Numbered from the stretch's first letter, positions 7,710-17,213 are shown. The stretch is 64,000 bases of DNA from CAZBME01 sp964645835 (GCA_964645835.1 CAZYDG010000012.1:31598-95597), one strand, 5' to 3'. Made by a program: numbers and translations. Notes: generated by a model not told the origin, from the sequence alone.

Positions 7710-9902
7710 ATGACCAACAATCAGTCCTCCCTTCCATTTGGTAATTCTTCATATCGCTGGACCTTCTTCAGGGCCGGCGGGTTTGACCAGGTAAGGCTGG
7801 CTTCCGGCACCGACCTGATGGCTCTTGATCAACTGGACCAAAAACTCTGGGTTGCCCTTAGTTGTCCAACACATGGTCTTGAATTCGATGATAAAACCCT
7901 GGCGCTACTCGATGAGGATCAAGACGGACGAATTCGCGCCCAAGAGATTATCGCGGCGGTCAAGTGGTCAGGTTTGATGCTGAAGGATCCCGATGACCTG
8001 CTCAAAGGGACCTCCATTCTTCCCCTCACCGCCATAAACAATGAATCTCCCGAAGGCAGGCAGATTCTCAGCTCGGCCCGGCAGATTCTTTTTAGTTTGG
8101 GCAAAGCTGATGCGACTGAAATCAGCCTTGAAGATACGTCGGACACCACAAAGATCATCTCCAGGACGCGGTTCAACGGTGACGGTATTATTGCGGCGGA
8201 TGCATCCGATGACGCTGTCATTCAAAAAACCATCAACGATATTATAGACTGCATGGGCGCCGACGAAGACCGCAGCGGGAAACCGGGTATCTCTCAGGAA
8301 AAGCTTGACCGGTTTCTCGAAGAGGCCCAGTCCTGTTCGGACTGGTGGCAGGAAGCGGAAAATGATGCGGCCCTTATCCTACCGCTGGGTGACCGAATGG
8401 ATGCCGCCACCTCCGCCTTCCATGCAGTCCGAGGTAAAGTGGATGACTATTTCACCAGGTGCCGGTTAGCTGCTTTTGATATCCGTGCTCTGGGCGCCCT
8501 CAACCGGCAGGAGGAGGAATATATCGCCTTTGCCGATAAGACCCTTTCTCCGACACTTGAAGAGGCGTCAGGATTTCCACTTGCACACATCAATATCGGC
8601 AAACCGCTGCCTTTGAAGGAAGGGATCAACCCCGCCTGGATCACCGCCATGGCGTCCTTCGATGCCGACGTCGTCTATCCATTACTTGGAGAAAAGGAGT
8701 CCATCACAGAGACGGAATGGGGGCACATCAACGCCACATTCTCCGCCCATGGCAAGTGGCTCGAGAGAAAACCCTTCTCCTCAATGGATAAGCTCGGTGT
8801 CGAACGTGTGCGGGAGATTCTGGCAAGTCCGGCAAAGGAAACCATTACGGAACTGATTTCCCAAGACAAGGCTATGGAGTCTGAATTCAACAACATTGCA
8901 TCTGTGGACAAGCTTGTACGTTACAATCGGGATTTATTTACCCTGCTGAATAACTTCGTCTCTTTCAGTGATTTCTATACGCGCAAGGACAAGTCGGTCT
9001 TCCAGGCAGGTACGCTATATTTAGACGGTCGCAGTTGCGATCTGTGCGTGCGCGTCAATGACATAGACAAGCATGTAACCCTGGCCGCACTCAGTCGCAT
9101 TTATCTTGCTTACTGCGAATGTACGAGAAAGAAAGGAACGGAAAAAATGATCATTGCAGCCGCTTTTACCAGCGGCGATTCCGATTTTCTCATGACGGGG
9201 CGTAACGGCGTATTTTATGACCGCTCGGGACAGGACTGGGATGCAACGATCGTCAGGATCATCGAAAATCCCATCAGTATCCGCCAAGCCTTCTGGAGCC
9301 CTTATAAACGTATAGGTAAAATGATCGGCAATCAGATCCACAAGTTTGCTTCTGCCCGCGAAAAATCGGTCATGGACAAGGCAGACGCCGGCATCACAAA
9401 AACTGCTCAGAAAGTGGAGGCTGCCAAACCAGATCCACACGTTCCACCTCCTTTCGATGTTGGCAAATTTGCCGGTATTTTCGCCGCTATCGGTCTTGCC
9501 CTTGGAGCCATCGGTACAGCTCTTGCTGCAATATTCACCGGCTTTTTGAAACTGCTGTGGTGGCAGATGCCCATTGTCGTTGCCGGATTGATGCTGCTCA
9601 TTTCAGGCCCCTCCATGATTATTGCCTGGTTGAAATTGCGGCAACGCAACCTCGCACCCATTCTGGATGCCTGTGGTTGGGCCATTAACGCCAGAGTCCG
9701 AATCAATGTGGCCTTCGGTAGTTCATTGACTAAAGTGGCTGCCCTGCCGATGGGGACCATCAGCAAGCTGGAAGATCCCTTCGCCGACAAAAAGAGTCTC
9801 TGGCCCAGGGTGATCGTTGTGGTACTGATCCTTGCCGGAATTTTATATCTCCTGAACCTGCAAGGCATCCTTTATAAATGGATGTCAATAATATTGCATT
9901 AG
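7710..9902 (+). CDS. Uncharacterised membrane protein with EF-hand-like loop
   Basis: A 730-residue protein of no family I recognise. A single EF-hand-like calcium loop is visible near the N-terminus (LLDEDQDGRIRAQEI), and a second acidic stretch (DASDDAVIQKTINDIIDCMGADEDRSGKPGISQEKLDRFLEEAQ) could be another degenerate one. The middle is soluble alpha/beta sequence. The C-terminal third has two to three membrane helices (FAGIFAAIGLALGAIGTALA, WQMPIVVAGLMLLISGP, VIVVVLILAGILYLL). I start at the ATG at 7710, preceded by GATAGGAGAG; an in-frame ATG at 7662 lies inside the repeat. It follows the DUF748 gene by 92 bp, so the two may act together in the envelope. Confidence 0.8.
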   Translation: MTNNQSSLPFGNSSYRWTFFRAGGFDQVRLASGTDLMALDQLDQKLWVALSCPTHGLEFDDKTLALLDEDQDGRIRAQEIIAAVKWSGLMLKDPDDLLKGTSILPLTAINNESPEGRQILSSARQILFSLGKADATEISLEDTSDTTKIISRTRFNGDGIIAADASDDAVIQKTINDIIDCMGADEDRSGKPGISQEKLDRFLEEAQSCSDWWQEAENDAALILPLGDRMDAATSAFHAVRGKVDDYFTRCRLAAFDIRALGALNRQEEEYIAFADKTLSPTLEEASGFPLAHINIGKPLPLKEGINPAWITAMASFDADVVYPLLGEKESITETEWGHINATFSAHGKWLERKPFSSMDKLGVERVREILASPAKETITELISQDKAMESEFNNIASVDKLVRYNRDLFTLLNNFVSFSDFYTRKDKSVFQAGTLYLDGRSCDLCVRVNDIDKHVTLAALSRIYLAYCECTRKKGTEKMIIAAAFTSGDSDFLMTGRNGVFYDRSGQDWDATIVRIIENPISIRQAFWSPYKRIGKMIGNQIHKFASAREKSVMDKADAGITKTAQKVEAAKPDPHVPPPFDVGKFAGIFAAIGLALGAIGTALAAIFTGFLKLLWWQMPIVVAGLMLLISGPSMIIAWLKLRQRNLAPILDACGWAINARVRINVAFGSSLTKVAALPMGTISKLEDPFADKKSLWPRVIVVVLILAGILYLLNLQGILYKWMSIILH

Positions 9903-10023
9903 GCTGTTTCGAAGAGATGCTGGATTATCTTCTTTTTTTCTCGTTTTTCTTTGACATCTTGCAGTGTTTTTCATAAATTCATCATTTTGAACTGATTTAT
10001 TGCCAAATACACGCGAGGTGCCC

Positions 10024-10920
10024 ATGAAAAGCCGATTTGTCATTATGATACTTTTATTTATGTCTTTGATGATGACCCACCAGTTATTGTCTGACGCCTA
10101 CAGCACTGAAACACCTCAAAAGGCGCTGGCAGCTCAAAAGATAAAAAAAGCACACCAGTCCGGCCACGCAGTTGATCGTGCGGAAATCTTTGTAGAACCC
10201 ATCACGGGCATGATGTTTATCTTTGTAAAGGGCGGCTGCTTTCAGATGGGGGATACGTTCGGCGATGGCGACAGCAATGAAAGGCCGGTTCACAAGGTTT
10301 GTATCGATGATCTTTACGTGGGAAAATACAAAGTGACACAGAAGCAATGGCGGACACTCATGGGAAACAATCCGTCAAGCTACGGAAATGAAGATGATTA
10401 CCCCGTAGATTCTGTGAGCTGGAATGATGCAAACGACTTCGTTAAGAAAATGAACAACAAAACGGGAAAGATTTTCCGTTTGCCGACGGAAGCGGAATGG
10501 GAATATGCGGCACGAAGCGGAGGGAAAAAAGAGAAGTACGCCGGCTTTTCCGAAGACAGTCAAATATATCGTTACGGCAATTTCTGCGATATCAACTGCG
10601 ACTTAAAAACAGCGACAACGGGACAGAATGACGGCTATAAAAACACATCGCCCGTCGGCAGCTATCAGCCCAACGGCCTGGGGCTATATGACATGACGGG
10701 CAACGTTTGGGAATGGTGTTCGGACTGGTATGGAATTGATTATTATAAGGAATCGCCGTCCAAGAATCCTCAGGGACCGCCCAAAGAGACATCCCGCGTC
10801 CTTCGCGGAGGGTCTTGGGGAAGCATTCCCGCATACGTGCGCACGACAAACAGAGGCTATTCAACACCCGAATACAGGGACAGTTACATTGGGTTCCGTC
10901 TGGTAATGCCTCTGAAGTGA
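10024..10920 (+). CDS. Exported FGE-sulfatase (SUMF1) domain protein
   Basis: A 298-residue protein with an N-terminal signal peptide (MKSRFVIMILLFMSLMMTHQ). The formylglycine-generating-enzyme-like fold starts near residue 60 (FVKGGCFQMGD) and shows the standard landmarks: HKVCIDDLYVGKYKVTQKQW, PVDSVSWNDANDFVKKMN, FRLPTEAEWEYAARSG, GLYDMTGNVWEWCSDWYG and RVLRGGSW, ending in IGFRLVMP. Such proteins are often binding or assembly domains rather than true formylglycine enzymes, and the catalytic Cys pair of genuine FGE is not evident. The ATG at 10024 follows GCGAGGTG; an earlier in-frame TTG is less likely. Confidence 0.88.
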   Translation: MKSRFVIMILLFMSLMMTHQLLSDAYSTETPQKALAAQKIKKAHQSGHAVDRAEIFVEPITGMMFIFVKGGCFQMGDTFGDGDSNERPVHKVCIDDLYVGKYKVTQKQWRTLMGNNPSSYGNEDDYPVDSVSWNDANDFVKKMNNKTGKIFRLPTEAEWEYAARSGGKKEKYAGFSEDSQIYRYGNFCDINCDLKTATTGQNDGYKNTSPVGSYQPNGLGLYDMTGNVWEWCSDWYGIDYYKESPSKNPQGPPKETSRVLRGGSWGSIPAYVRTTNRGYSTPEYRDSYIGFRLVMPLK

Positions 10921-10928
10921 TGTCGAAG

Positions 10929-10957
10929 GCTGCCCAAAATTGAGTTTTTCAACAGTC
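10929..10957 (-). repeat. Family A repeat fragment (outer end only)
   Basis: GCTGCCCAAAATTGAG followed by TTTTTCAACAGTCT is the reverse complement of the outer extension (CAGGTTGTTGAAAAACTCG..TTTGGGCAGG) seen in the long copies at 37338, 47265, 57157 and 60910. Confidence 0.6.
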
Positions 10958-11515
10958 TTATTTGGTCGGTTTTTCTTCCGCAGGCATGATGATGATATTC
11001 TGCCCTTTCGCATCTTTCGTCGTTTGTCGGGACTTTAGCGTTGTCTTGGCATTCACCATCCCCACATTAACAGGGATGGAAATGACATGTATCATGTTCT
11101 TTTCATTGAATATCCCGCTGACAAAGACATTGAAGTACAACCTTCCTTCCCGTAATGGGACAATTGTGACATTTTCCGTGACAACATCGTTGCGTAGACG
11201 GCTACCGTAAGACTTACTGAAGGCTCCTGAGGGAAACAGGCTTAGCCCCTCTTCGGTTTTGATTTCCAATTTCAAACTGCTCACGTCGGAAAGGGTTTTG
11301 ACGGTGATGTTCACCGGTATACGGTCTCCAGAGTCGTTTTGTGCAGGAACTGTATAGGAAATGTCGATGGGCGCTGACGCCTTCCCCTTGGATGAGGCCT
11401 TTTTGCTGAATGCAGGTTCAACCATAAAGGCCAAATGCCACAACATCACCATGAATCCTACGAGTGAGAACAAAAGCCAATACCTTTTTAACGAATGTTT
11501 ACACGGAATCTTCAT
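10958..11515 (-). CDS. Hypothetical exported protein
   Basis: A 185-residue protein with a positively charged start and one hydrophobic segment (WLLFSLVGFMVMLWHLAFMV), so it is secreted or membrane-anchored. The mature part (ISYTVPAQNDSGDRIPVNITVKTLSDVSSLKLEIK) looks like a single immunoglobulin-like beta-sandwich. The C-terminus is Lys-rich. No family recognised. It is flanked by repeats on both sides and transcribed opposite to the FGE-sulfatase gene. Confidence 0.65.
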   Translation of the reverse strand: MKIPCKHSLKRYWLLFSLVGFMVMLWHLAFMVEPAFSKKASSKGKASAPIDISYTVPAQNDSGDRIPVNITVKTLSDVSSLKLEIKTEEGLSLFPSGAFSKSYGSRLRNDVVTENVTIVPLREGRLYFNVFVSGIFNEKNMIHVISIPVNVGMVNAKTTLKSRQTTKDAKGQNIIIMPAEEKPTK

Positions 11516-11570
11516 GAGTTGATTTGCCTCCCGCTTGATTATTAGCCGACCACAGCCATTGTCCCACTAT

Positions 11571-11694
11571 CAGGCTGTTGAAAAACGCCCATCTGCTGCG
11601 TTACGCCGCAAGCTTCGTCAATCGACGTACTTCTATGTACGACTCTTTCCTCAGCTTTTGCGCGCCTTGCATCTGGGCATTTTTGAACAGCCTG
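11571..11694 (-). repeat. Dispersed palindromic repeat (family A), full copy
   Basis: The ends CAGGCTGTTGAAAAACGCCC and GGGCATTTTTGAACAGCCTG are inverted. The middle contains CAATCGACGTACTTCTATGT and TCAGCTTTTGCGCGCCTTGC, as in the other full copies. Confidence 0.88.
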
Positions 11695-11707
11695 TTATAA
11701 TAGAACC

Positions 11708-13348
11708 TCACTGGAGCGTTACATTGTAGCAGACCTCACCGGTATTTGTTGAACCGTGATTCGCTGCATTTAAATGCCTGTAATCACAAACTTCGCCGAC
11801 ATAGGTTCCCGGCGACAAAGTTAAAGGCCCAAGTGTCACCGGCCCGGCTGTTTTGTTGTCCGTGCTCCCATTCTCAACATCTTGCCCTTTTAAGGCTAAA
11901 TAGATATTGGGAATGCCTGCAGGTGTAATGAGCGCAGCCCTGATGGTGTAACTAGCCTTTGTTGTGATCACGAAATAAATAAACCGCCTGTTCTTTAGAT
12001 CATTGGGATAACCGAATTCATCATCCACGCAGATCATCTTGCCCACCGAATCTCCTATGAATAGTTTGGAATAAACGGGCAATGGCTTGTTCGGATGAAT
12101 GTCATTGCCGTTGTTTGTTTCTGTGGCCGTACTATCCCACTGATCTATGGCCGTCGCGGTAATTTTTTTTACCGTCAGGAGATTATTGATTGTGGAAATA
12201 TAGGAGGGGTTGTTCGCTTTTAAAAAGGCAATAAAGGAATAGATCGTCGTAAAGGAATCGGCATTCTTCTGCTCATTTACGAGGACATCATAGATCGGTT
12301 TGAAGCCCAGGCTGCTACTGTAGAGGGCATAAAGAACGTACTGAACGGAATCTTCACTAAACCAGCCCATCGAGAGAGGGTCACCGGCGCTGCTGGACAA
12401 GTCCGTATACACACCGATCAGTGCCTGCCGTGCCCCTTTGGTATCTACATAATTTGCATCATCCAGGGCCATACCGCTGAAGGCGTTGCCGAATCCTTCA
12501 CCAAAGGCCACCCGCGGATCAAGCTTATCTCCGCTACCATGGCTGCCTCCCAGAGAATCGCTTCTGGAAAAATTTGCTTCAAAGTAATGTCCCCATTCAT
12601 GGGCAATGATATGGTCATCATACTCATCGGTATCGACATCTTCCTTCCCCAGGATGTAGAGTTGTTTAATGACGGAATTGTAATGGGATGTATTGATCTC
12701 CCCTTTTGTGACATCGCCTTTCGTCGGCCGGTTATTGCTGCTCCAATTGATCAGCAACTGCGGCATGGTCACCTTCGGCGCGGCTGACGTGATTCTTGCG
12801 ACAGCTTTGTAGACCGTATCCAGGATAGCAAAAGGCGCCGCCACACGCGTTCCGGTGTAGGCACTCCCTCCCCAGCCGGAAGAGGCATTCAAATCCTTTC
12901 CGGCAATGTCAAAGGCATCCACATCGAAGGGGGCACTATCCATAACATAAAGGGCGCTGCTGTTTGTATTGTCCACAATCTGAAAATCCCAGGAGGGACC
13001 ATCCGTTTTGAGCATCTGGGCCTTGACCCGGATCTTGATGGTATTAATTACAGGAACGTTAAGACTGTAGCTGCCCGTGTCGTCCGTGCTTGTGGAGTCC
13101 AGAATGGTGGAATCATAAATATTAATGGCCTCGACGATAACTCCTCGCACCGGTTTCCGGGAGATGTTCGTATAGACCAATCCTGATGTCTTATTGATCG
13201 GAACGGAGTCAAAGGTTACCTTTCCCGACACGGTTGAAAAAATGGGCGATGGATTACCCCCACCACCGTTGCCGCTGCAGCCGGATAAAACAAGAATAAT
13301 GACGACACAAGATAAAAAGTCATTGAACTTGAAATTCCGAAACCCCAT
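11708..13348 (-). CDS. Secreted lipoprotein with HExxH zinc metalloprotease motif
   Basis: A 546-residue lipoprotein: the signal peptide ends in a lipobox with Cys24 (VLSGCSGNGGGG). Residues 38-115 resemble a carboxypeptidase-regulatory-like beta-sandwich (VSGKVTFDSVPINK, VIVEAINIYD). A zinc-protease motif HEWGH lies at residues 250-254 (HIIAHEWGHYFEANFSR), followed by an active-site-like acidic segment (DPRVAFGEGFGNAFSGMAL). The C-terminal 100 residues (YTIRAALITPAGIPNIYLALKG) look like a prepeptidase C-terminal-type beta domain. It sits at the cell surface or in the periplasm; its substrate is unknown. It lies 19 bp from the end of the PfkB kinase gene on the same strand. Confidence 0.8.
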   Translation of the reverse strand: MGFRNFKFNDFLSCVVIILVLSGCSGNGGGGNPSPIFSTVSGKVTFDSVPINKTSGLVYTNISRKPVRGVIVEAINIYDSTILDSTSTDDTGSYSLNVPVINTIKIRVKAQMLKTDGPSWDFQIVDNTNSSALYVMDSAPFDVDAFDIAGKDLNASSGWGGSAYTGTRVAAPFAILDTVYKAVARITSAAPKVTMPQLLINWSSNNRPTKGDVTKGEINTSHYNSVIKQLYILGKEDVDTDEYDDHIIAHEWGHYFEANFSRSDSLGGSHGSGDKLDPRVAFGEGFGNAFSGMALDDANYVDTKGARQALIGVYTDLSSSAGDPLSMGWFSEDSVQYVLYALYSSSLGFKPIYDVLVNEQKNADSFTTIYSFIAFLKANNPSYISTINNLLTVKKITATAIDQWDSTATETNNGNDIHPNKPLPVYSKLFIGDSVGKMICVDDEFGYPNDLKNRRFIYFVITTKASYTIRAALITPAGIPNIYLALKGQDVENGSTDNKTAGPVTLGPLTLSPGTYVGEVCDYRHLNAANHGSTNTGEVCYNVTLQ

Positions 13349-13367
13349 ATTTGTATTTCCCTTCTTG

Positions 13368-14279
13368 CTATCCTGTCATTTGCTTCACTTCCCTGTAAGA
13401 AGGAATACCTTCTCGTCCTCCCATCCGGGCACTGACGGAAGCCGCAGCCCAAGCGCCCAGATCAAGGCATTTTTCTGCACCCCAGCCGTGTAAAAGCCCA
13501 TAAGCAACACCGGCATGAAAAACATCGCCACACCCTGTCGTATCGATCACATCTGCCGGATATGTGGGTTTCTTGATCAAACGGCCATCAACAAGAGCAA
13601 CATATCCTTTCGATCCCAGGGTAACGCCAACAAAGCGGCAACCAAGATCGAATAATTTGTAGCAAGTTTCATCAGGTTCTTGCGCTACCGCCTTTGAAAA
13701 GGTTTCTGACGCGATAAAACAGTCGCTCATCCCGGCAATGTCCAACATACCGTCCCTCATAGTACCCGCATCTACGATAATGGGAATTCCAGATTCCCTG
13801 GCTTTATCGCAGGCGAATACAGATGCTTCAGTAAATAATCCATCGGTATAAAACATCCTGCTGGTTCGTAGCCTTTCCAAATCCAGTTCATCTATCTGCA
13901 ATGGCAAACCCGTCGGCCGCCGCCAGAAAATGGTTCTCCGAGACATAGCAGGTTCAGCAGCGATGAAAGCGAATTGAGAACAATGACCTGTTCTTGTGAT
14001 GACACCATCGGTATTTATGCCATCCTTATGCAATGATTCCATGATTATTGTGCCAAAGGCGTCATCTCCGACAATTCCCGCAAAGTAACATGGCATCCCC
14101 CATCGACTGAGAGCGACCAAAGCGGTTGCTACCGGACCGCCGCCTTCAATATGCAGGTTCGAAAATTCGCATTTGGCATCGGGCTGCGGATAAACAGAGA
14201 TGGTCCCGACGTAATCAAGGGAACACTGACCAAGGCCGAAGATAGGATGCTCAGAATTCAAAGTATTTTCCTGTTTCAT
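13368..14279 (-). CDS. PfkB-family carbohydrate kinase
   Basis: A 303-residue ribokinase-like sugar or nucleoside kinase. The N-terminal substrate lobe shows HIEGGGPVATALVALSRWG, and the C-terminal PfkB signature DTTGCGDVFHAGVAYGLL carries the catalytic Asp and the anion-hole glycines. A potential ATP-site segment (GVTLGSKGYVAL) precedes it. I start at the ATG at 14279 (MKQENTLNSEHPIFGLG), where similarity to the family begins; longer in-frame starts run into repeat sequence. The exact substrate cannot be told from motifs. Confidence 0.88.
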   Translation of the reverse strand: MKQENTLNSEHPIFGLGQCSLDYVGTISVYPQPDAKCEFSNLHIEGGGPVATALVALSRWGMPCYFAGIVGDDAFGTIIMESLHKDGINTDGVITRTGHCSQFAFIAAEPAMSRRTIFWRRPTGLPLQIDELDLERLRTSRMFYTDGLFTEASVFACDKARESGIPIIVDAGTMRDGMLDIAGMSDCFIASETFSKAVAQEPDETCYKLFDLGCRFVGVTLGSKGYVALVDGRLIKKPTYPADVIDTTGCGDVFHAGVAYGLLHGWGAEKCLDLGAWAAASVSARMGGREGIPSYREVKQMTG

Positions 14280-14345
14280 ATTTAAGAATTTCCAGCACAG
14301 GATAACACGCCGGGGGTAAAAAACCAAAAACAATTGACAACCAAA

Positions 14346-14391
14346 CGGTCTTGCTGCGCAACGTAGCAGATAGGCGTTTTTCAACAGACCG
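14346..14391 (+). repeat. Dispersed palindromic repeat (family A), half copy
   Basis: CGGTCTTGCTGCGCAACGTAG through GGCGTTTTTCAACAGACCG. It matches the right half of family A, but with a perfect CGGTCT/AGACCG pair at its own ends. Confidence 0.65.
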
Positions 14392-14439
14392 ATAGAAAAT
14401 CCATCCAGCCCGCCATTGCCAAAGGAGGAATTCATTTCA

Positions 14440-14470
14440 GTCCCCCTTTGGAACAGGGGATTCAAGGGGA
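14440..14470. repeat. Short G/C hairpin repeat
   Basis: TCCCCCTTTGGAACAGGGGA followed by TTCAAGGGGAT. This is a CCCC-TTT-GGGG type hairpin of the common intergenic kind, related in style to those near 29870, 30850 and 31220-31291. Confidence 0.45.
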
Positions 14471-14542
14471 TCACCTCTCACATCATGGCATTGATTATAA
14501 TTTTACCTTGCAATATGAAATTCTATGCTTTAATATACAATA

Positions 14543-15706
14543 ATGATCAAACGAAACGTACAAGAGGTTGTCATTGATGCCCTGAAGGCCTATCCGGTTG
14601 TGGGCATTATCGGTTCCCGGCAGGTGGGCAAGACCACCTTGGCCAAAGCCATCAGGGACATTACCAAACCCGAAGCGGTCTATCTTGATTTGGAGTTGCC
14701 TTCCGATTGGAACAAGCTTCAGGATGCCGAATTGTACCTCCGGCAATTCGGGGAAACTCTCGTCATCATCGATGAAATTCAAAAAATGCCGGCTCTGTAC
14801 CCTCTCATACGTGCCTTGGTCGATCAAAAAAGGATCGCTGGACGTTTTCTGATTCTTGGCTCCGCATCACCGGCATTGATTCGCCAGTCTGCAGAAAGTC
14901 TTGCCGGACGCATCTTGTATACGGAACTTACGCCTCTGACATTATTTGAAACGGGAAAAAGCATCTATCAGAAGCTTCTCCTCCGCGGCGGTTATCCGGA
15001 AAGCTATCTTGCAGACAACGACCATGCAAGTTTGACATGGCGGGAATCTTACATCAAAACCTTCCTGGAAATGGATATACCGCAACTCGGGATACGCGTC
15101 CCCGCTATTCAACTGCGCCGATTCTGGACCATGCTGGCTCATAGCCACGGACAACTCTGGAACGGCACAAAAATAGCCGGCAGTCTCGGCGTTTCCGGTC
15201 CTACGGTGCGACACTATCTGGACATCCTGGAAGACACATTTATTATAAGACAACTTCAGCCTTACCATACAAATATCAAGAAACGGCTGATCAAATCACC
15301 CAAAGTTTATATCCGTGATTCCGGCCTCCTTCATGCCCTGCTGGGCATCAGGACATTTGAAGATCTACTCGGCCATCCTTCCCTCGGTAATACCTGGGAA
15401 GGATTCGTCATTGAACAGATGGTTGCCCTGTTACCGCAAACAAAGGACGTTTTTTTCTATCGCACAAATGCAGGAGCAGAAATTGATTTTTTGTTCTTCG
15501 ATCGAAAGAATCGGCCTGTTGCTGTGGAGATCAAGTATTCCCTAAGCCCCAAAGTATCGCGAGGTTTCTGGAATGCCATGGAAGACCTTTCCTGTAAGAA
15601 GGGTTATATTGTGTATCCCGGCACTGAACAGTACCCAGTCACCGAAAATGTCATTGCTCTGCCAATTGGAAATCTACAAAAGATCATTTCGAACAACATC
15701 CAATGA
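14543..15706 (+). CDS. AAA_14/DUF4143 family ATPase
   Basis: A 387-residue protein of the widespread archaeal-bacterial ATPase group with a C-terminal DUF4143 domain. Walker A is GSRQVGKTT (about residues 24-32) and Walker B is TLVIIDEIQK. The C-terminal part contains the DUF4143 landmarks YRTNAGAEIDFLFF and VAVEIKYSLSPKVSRG, which look like a restriction-nuclease-type fold with a D..ExK arrangement. The physiological role of this family is unknown and the genes are often mobile or scattered. There is no clear ribosome binding site before the ATG. Confidence 0.85.
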   Translation: MIKRNVQEVVIDALKAYPVVGIIGSRQVGKTTLAKAIRDITKPEAVYLDLELPSDWNKLQDAELYLRQFGETLVIIDEIQKMPALYPLIRALVDQKRIAGRFLILGSASPALIRQSAESLAGRILYTELTPLTLFETGKSIYQKLLLRGGYPESYLADNDHASLTWRESYIKTFLEMDIPQLGIRVPAIQLRRFWTMLAHSHGQLWNGTKIAGSLGVSGPTVRHYLDILEDTFIIRQLQPYHTNIKKRLIKSPKVYIRDSGLLHALLGIRTFEDLLGHPSLGNTWEGFVIEQMVALLPQTKDVFFYRTNAGAEIDFLFFDRKNRPVAVEIKYSLSPKVSRGFWNAMEDLSCKKGYIVYPGTEQYPVTENVIALPIGNLQKIISNNIQ

Positions 15707-15766
15707 GTATGACATTTTCAAAAATCAAGGAAGAACAGTCATTGTAATAGGTTTTGGGAGGAGATA

Positions 15767-17068
15767 ATGGAAACAAGAAACATGAAATCCGAACATAGTC
15801 CTGACAGGCGTGAATTTATCAAAACCGGCCTTCTCTTGCTGTCCGGCCTGGCATTGCCATCCGCTGCCATGAGCGAAACAATTAACGATCCATCCCCGAT
15901 ACATAAGCGGATTTTGCGTGATGCGTCGAAAAACTTTGCTGATCCCAAATGGACACGGGAAAGCATCCGTTTAATGTGGTCGGAAAAGAAGCGCTCCGGC
16001 GTTACGCCACTTCTCCGTCTGTCACCGCCATTTAGGAAAGACTTGCACATATATCTGAAAGACGAGTCAAAGTCATTGACAGGCAGCCTGAAGCACCGTG
16101 TTGCCTGGGGGCTTGTCATGGGCGCCCTAGTCAACGGTGGAATCGGCCCGGAAACACATCTATATGAAGCAACCAGTGGAAATACTGCAATCGGTGAAGC
16201 ATATTTTGCATCCATCCTCGGCTTGCCTTTTACTGCGGTAATGCGTCCGGGTATCAGTGAACTCAAAATCCAGGCAATACGGCGATACGGCGGTAAAATA
16301 GCAATAGCGCCGCAGGGAATAGGTCCCACAACCTATCTGGAAAGATTGCTTGTCGATGATCCGAAAGGTTACAACCTCAATCAATTTGCGAATACGGAGA
16401 AGGTATTGGATTTCTTCGATGCCGATCCCGACAGAAGCATGAATATGGCGTCAGAAATATTCCGTCAGCTCCAAATGGAGTCTGATGCCTGTCCGGAATG
16501 GTTTATTGCCGGAGCAGGCTCAGGAGGCACGGCAACAAGCATAGCCCGATATCTACGCAAATGGGCGGACTTCAATGGTCGAAACTGCCCTTCAAGGCTG
16601 GCCGTAGTCGATCCGGAGGATTCCGTTCTATATGACTGGTATCTATCCGGAGACTCAACTCTCAGTATCAAATCCGGATCGCGTATTGAAGGCATCGGGA
16701 GCAGTGGACCGGTTGTCTTTGGCCGCACCTTCAGCTTGCTGCGAGAAGGCGTATCAAGAATGATAAAAGTTCCCGACAGCGCTTCCATCGCTGCTATGCA
16801 GTTCATATCGGAACATGTCGGATTCAATGTCGGACCTTCAACGGGGACCAATTTTTTCGGGACAGTTTATATTATGGATCAGATGCATAAAGAGGGACGC
16901 GGCGGTTCTTTAGTGAGCATCATTTGCGACGATGGTAACCGATACAAGGACAAGTATTATAATCCCGAATGGATCAAAGCATCGGGCATGGAGCCAAAAC
17001 CATGGAAAGCAGCTCTGGAGAAGTTCTGGGAAACCGGTCTATGGCGAGCACCTGATATAATGGGATAA
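15767..17068 (+). CDS. Tat-exported PLP-dependent cysteine synthase-like enzyme
   Basis: A 433-residue fold-type II PLP enzyme. The N-terminus has a twin-arginine signal (DRREFIKTGLLLLSGLALPS, Arg14-Arg15). The mature enzyme shows the PLP lysine Lys109 in LTGSLKHR, the substrate loop EATSGNTAIGEAYFASILG, and the phosphate-binding glycine loop GAGSGGTATSIARYLR. The C-terminal VGFNVGPSTGTNFFGTVYIM is also typical of cysteine synthase and cystathionine beta-synthase relatives. Export of a folded, cofactor-loaded enzyme fits Tat. GGGAGGAG precedes the ATG by 5 bp. The periplasmic substrate is unknown; cysteine or homocysteine desulfhydration is a possibility only. Confidence 0.85.
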   Translation: METRNMKSEHSPDRREFIKTGLLLLSGLALPSAAMSETINDPSPIHKRILRDASKNFADPKWTRESIRLMWSEKKRSGVTPLLRLSPPFRKDLHIYLKDESKSLTGSLKHRVAWGLVMGALVNGGIGPETHLYEATSGNTAIGEAYFASILGLPFTAVMRPGISELKIQAIRRYGGKIAIAPQGIGPTTYLERLLVDDPKGYNLNQFANTEKVLDFFDADPDRSMNMASEIFRQLQMESDACPEWFIAGAGSGGTATSIARYLRKWADFNGRNCPSRLAVVDPEDSVLYDWYLSGDSTLSIKSGSRIEGIGSSGPVVFGRTFSLLREGVSRMIKVPDSASIAAMQFISEHVGFNVGPSTGTNFFGTVYIMDQMHKEGRGGSLVSIICDDGNRYKDKYYNPEWIKASGMEPKPWKAALEKFWETGLWRAPDIMG

Positions 17069-17213
17069 ATAGACCGGATGAGCCAAGAATGACGATATCT
17101 GGTTGAAACAGTGTCGCCGGAGGGATTTAGAAGAGTTAGATAAAATTCATCACAAATTGAAACTATCATAACTTGCTAGATTTCAGTCTTGAAATTATCA
17201 ATACCAAAGAGAA

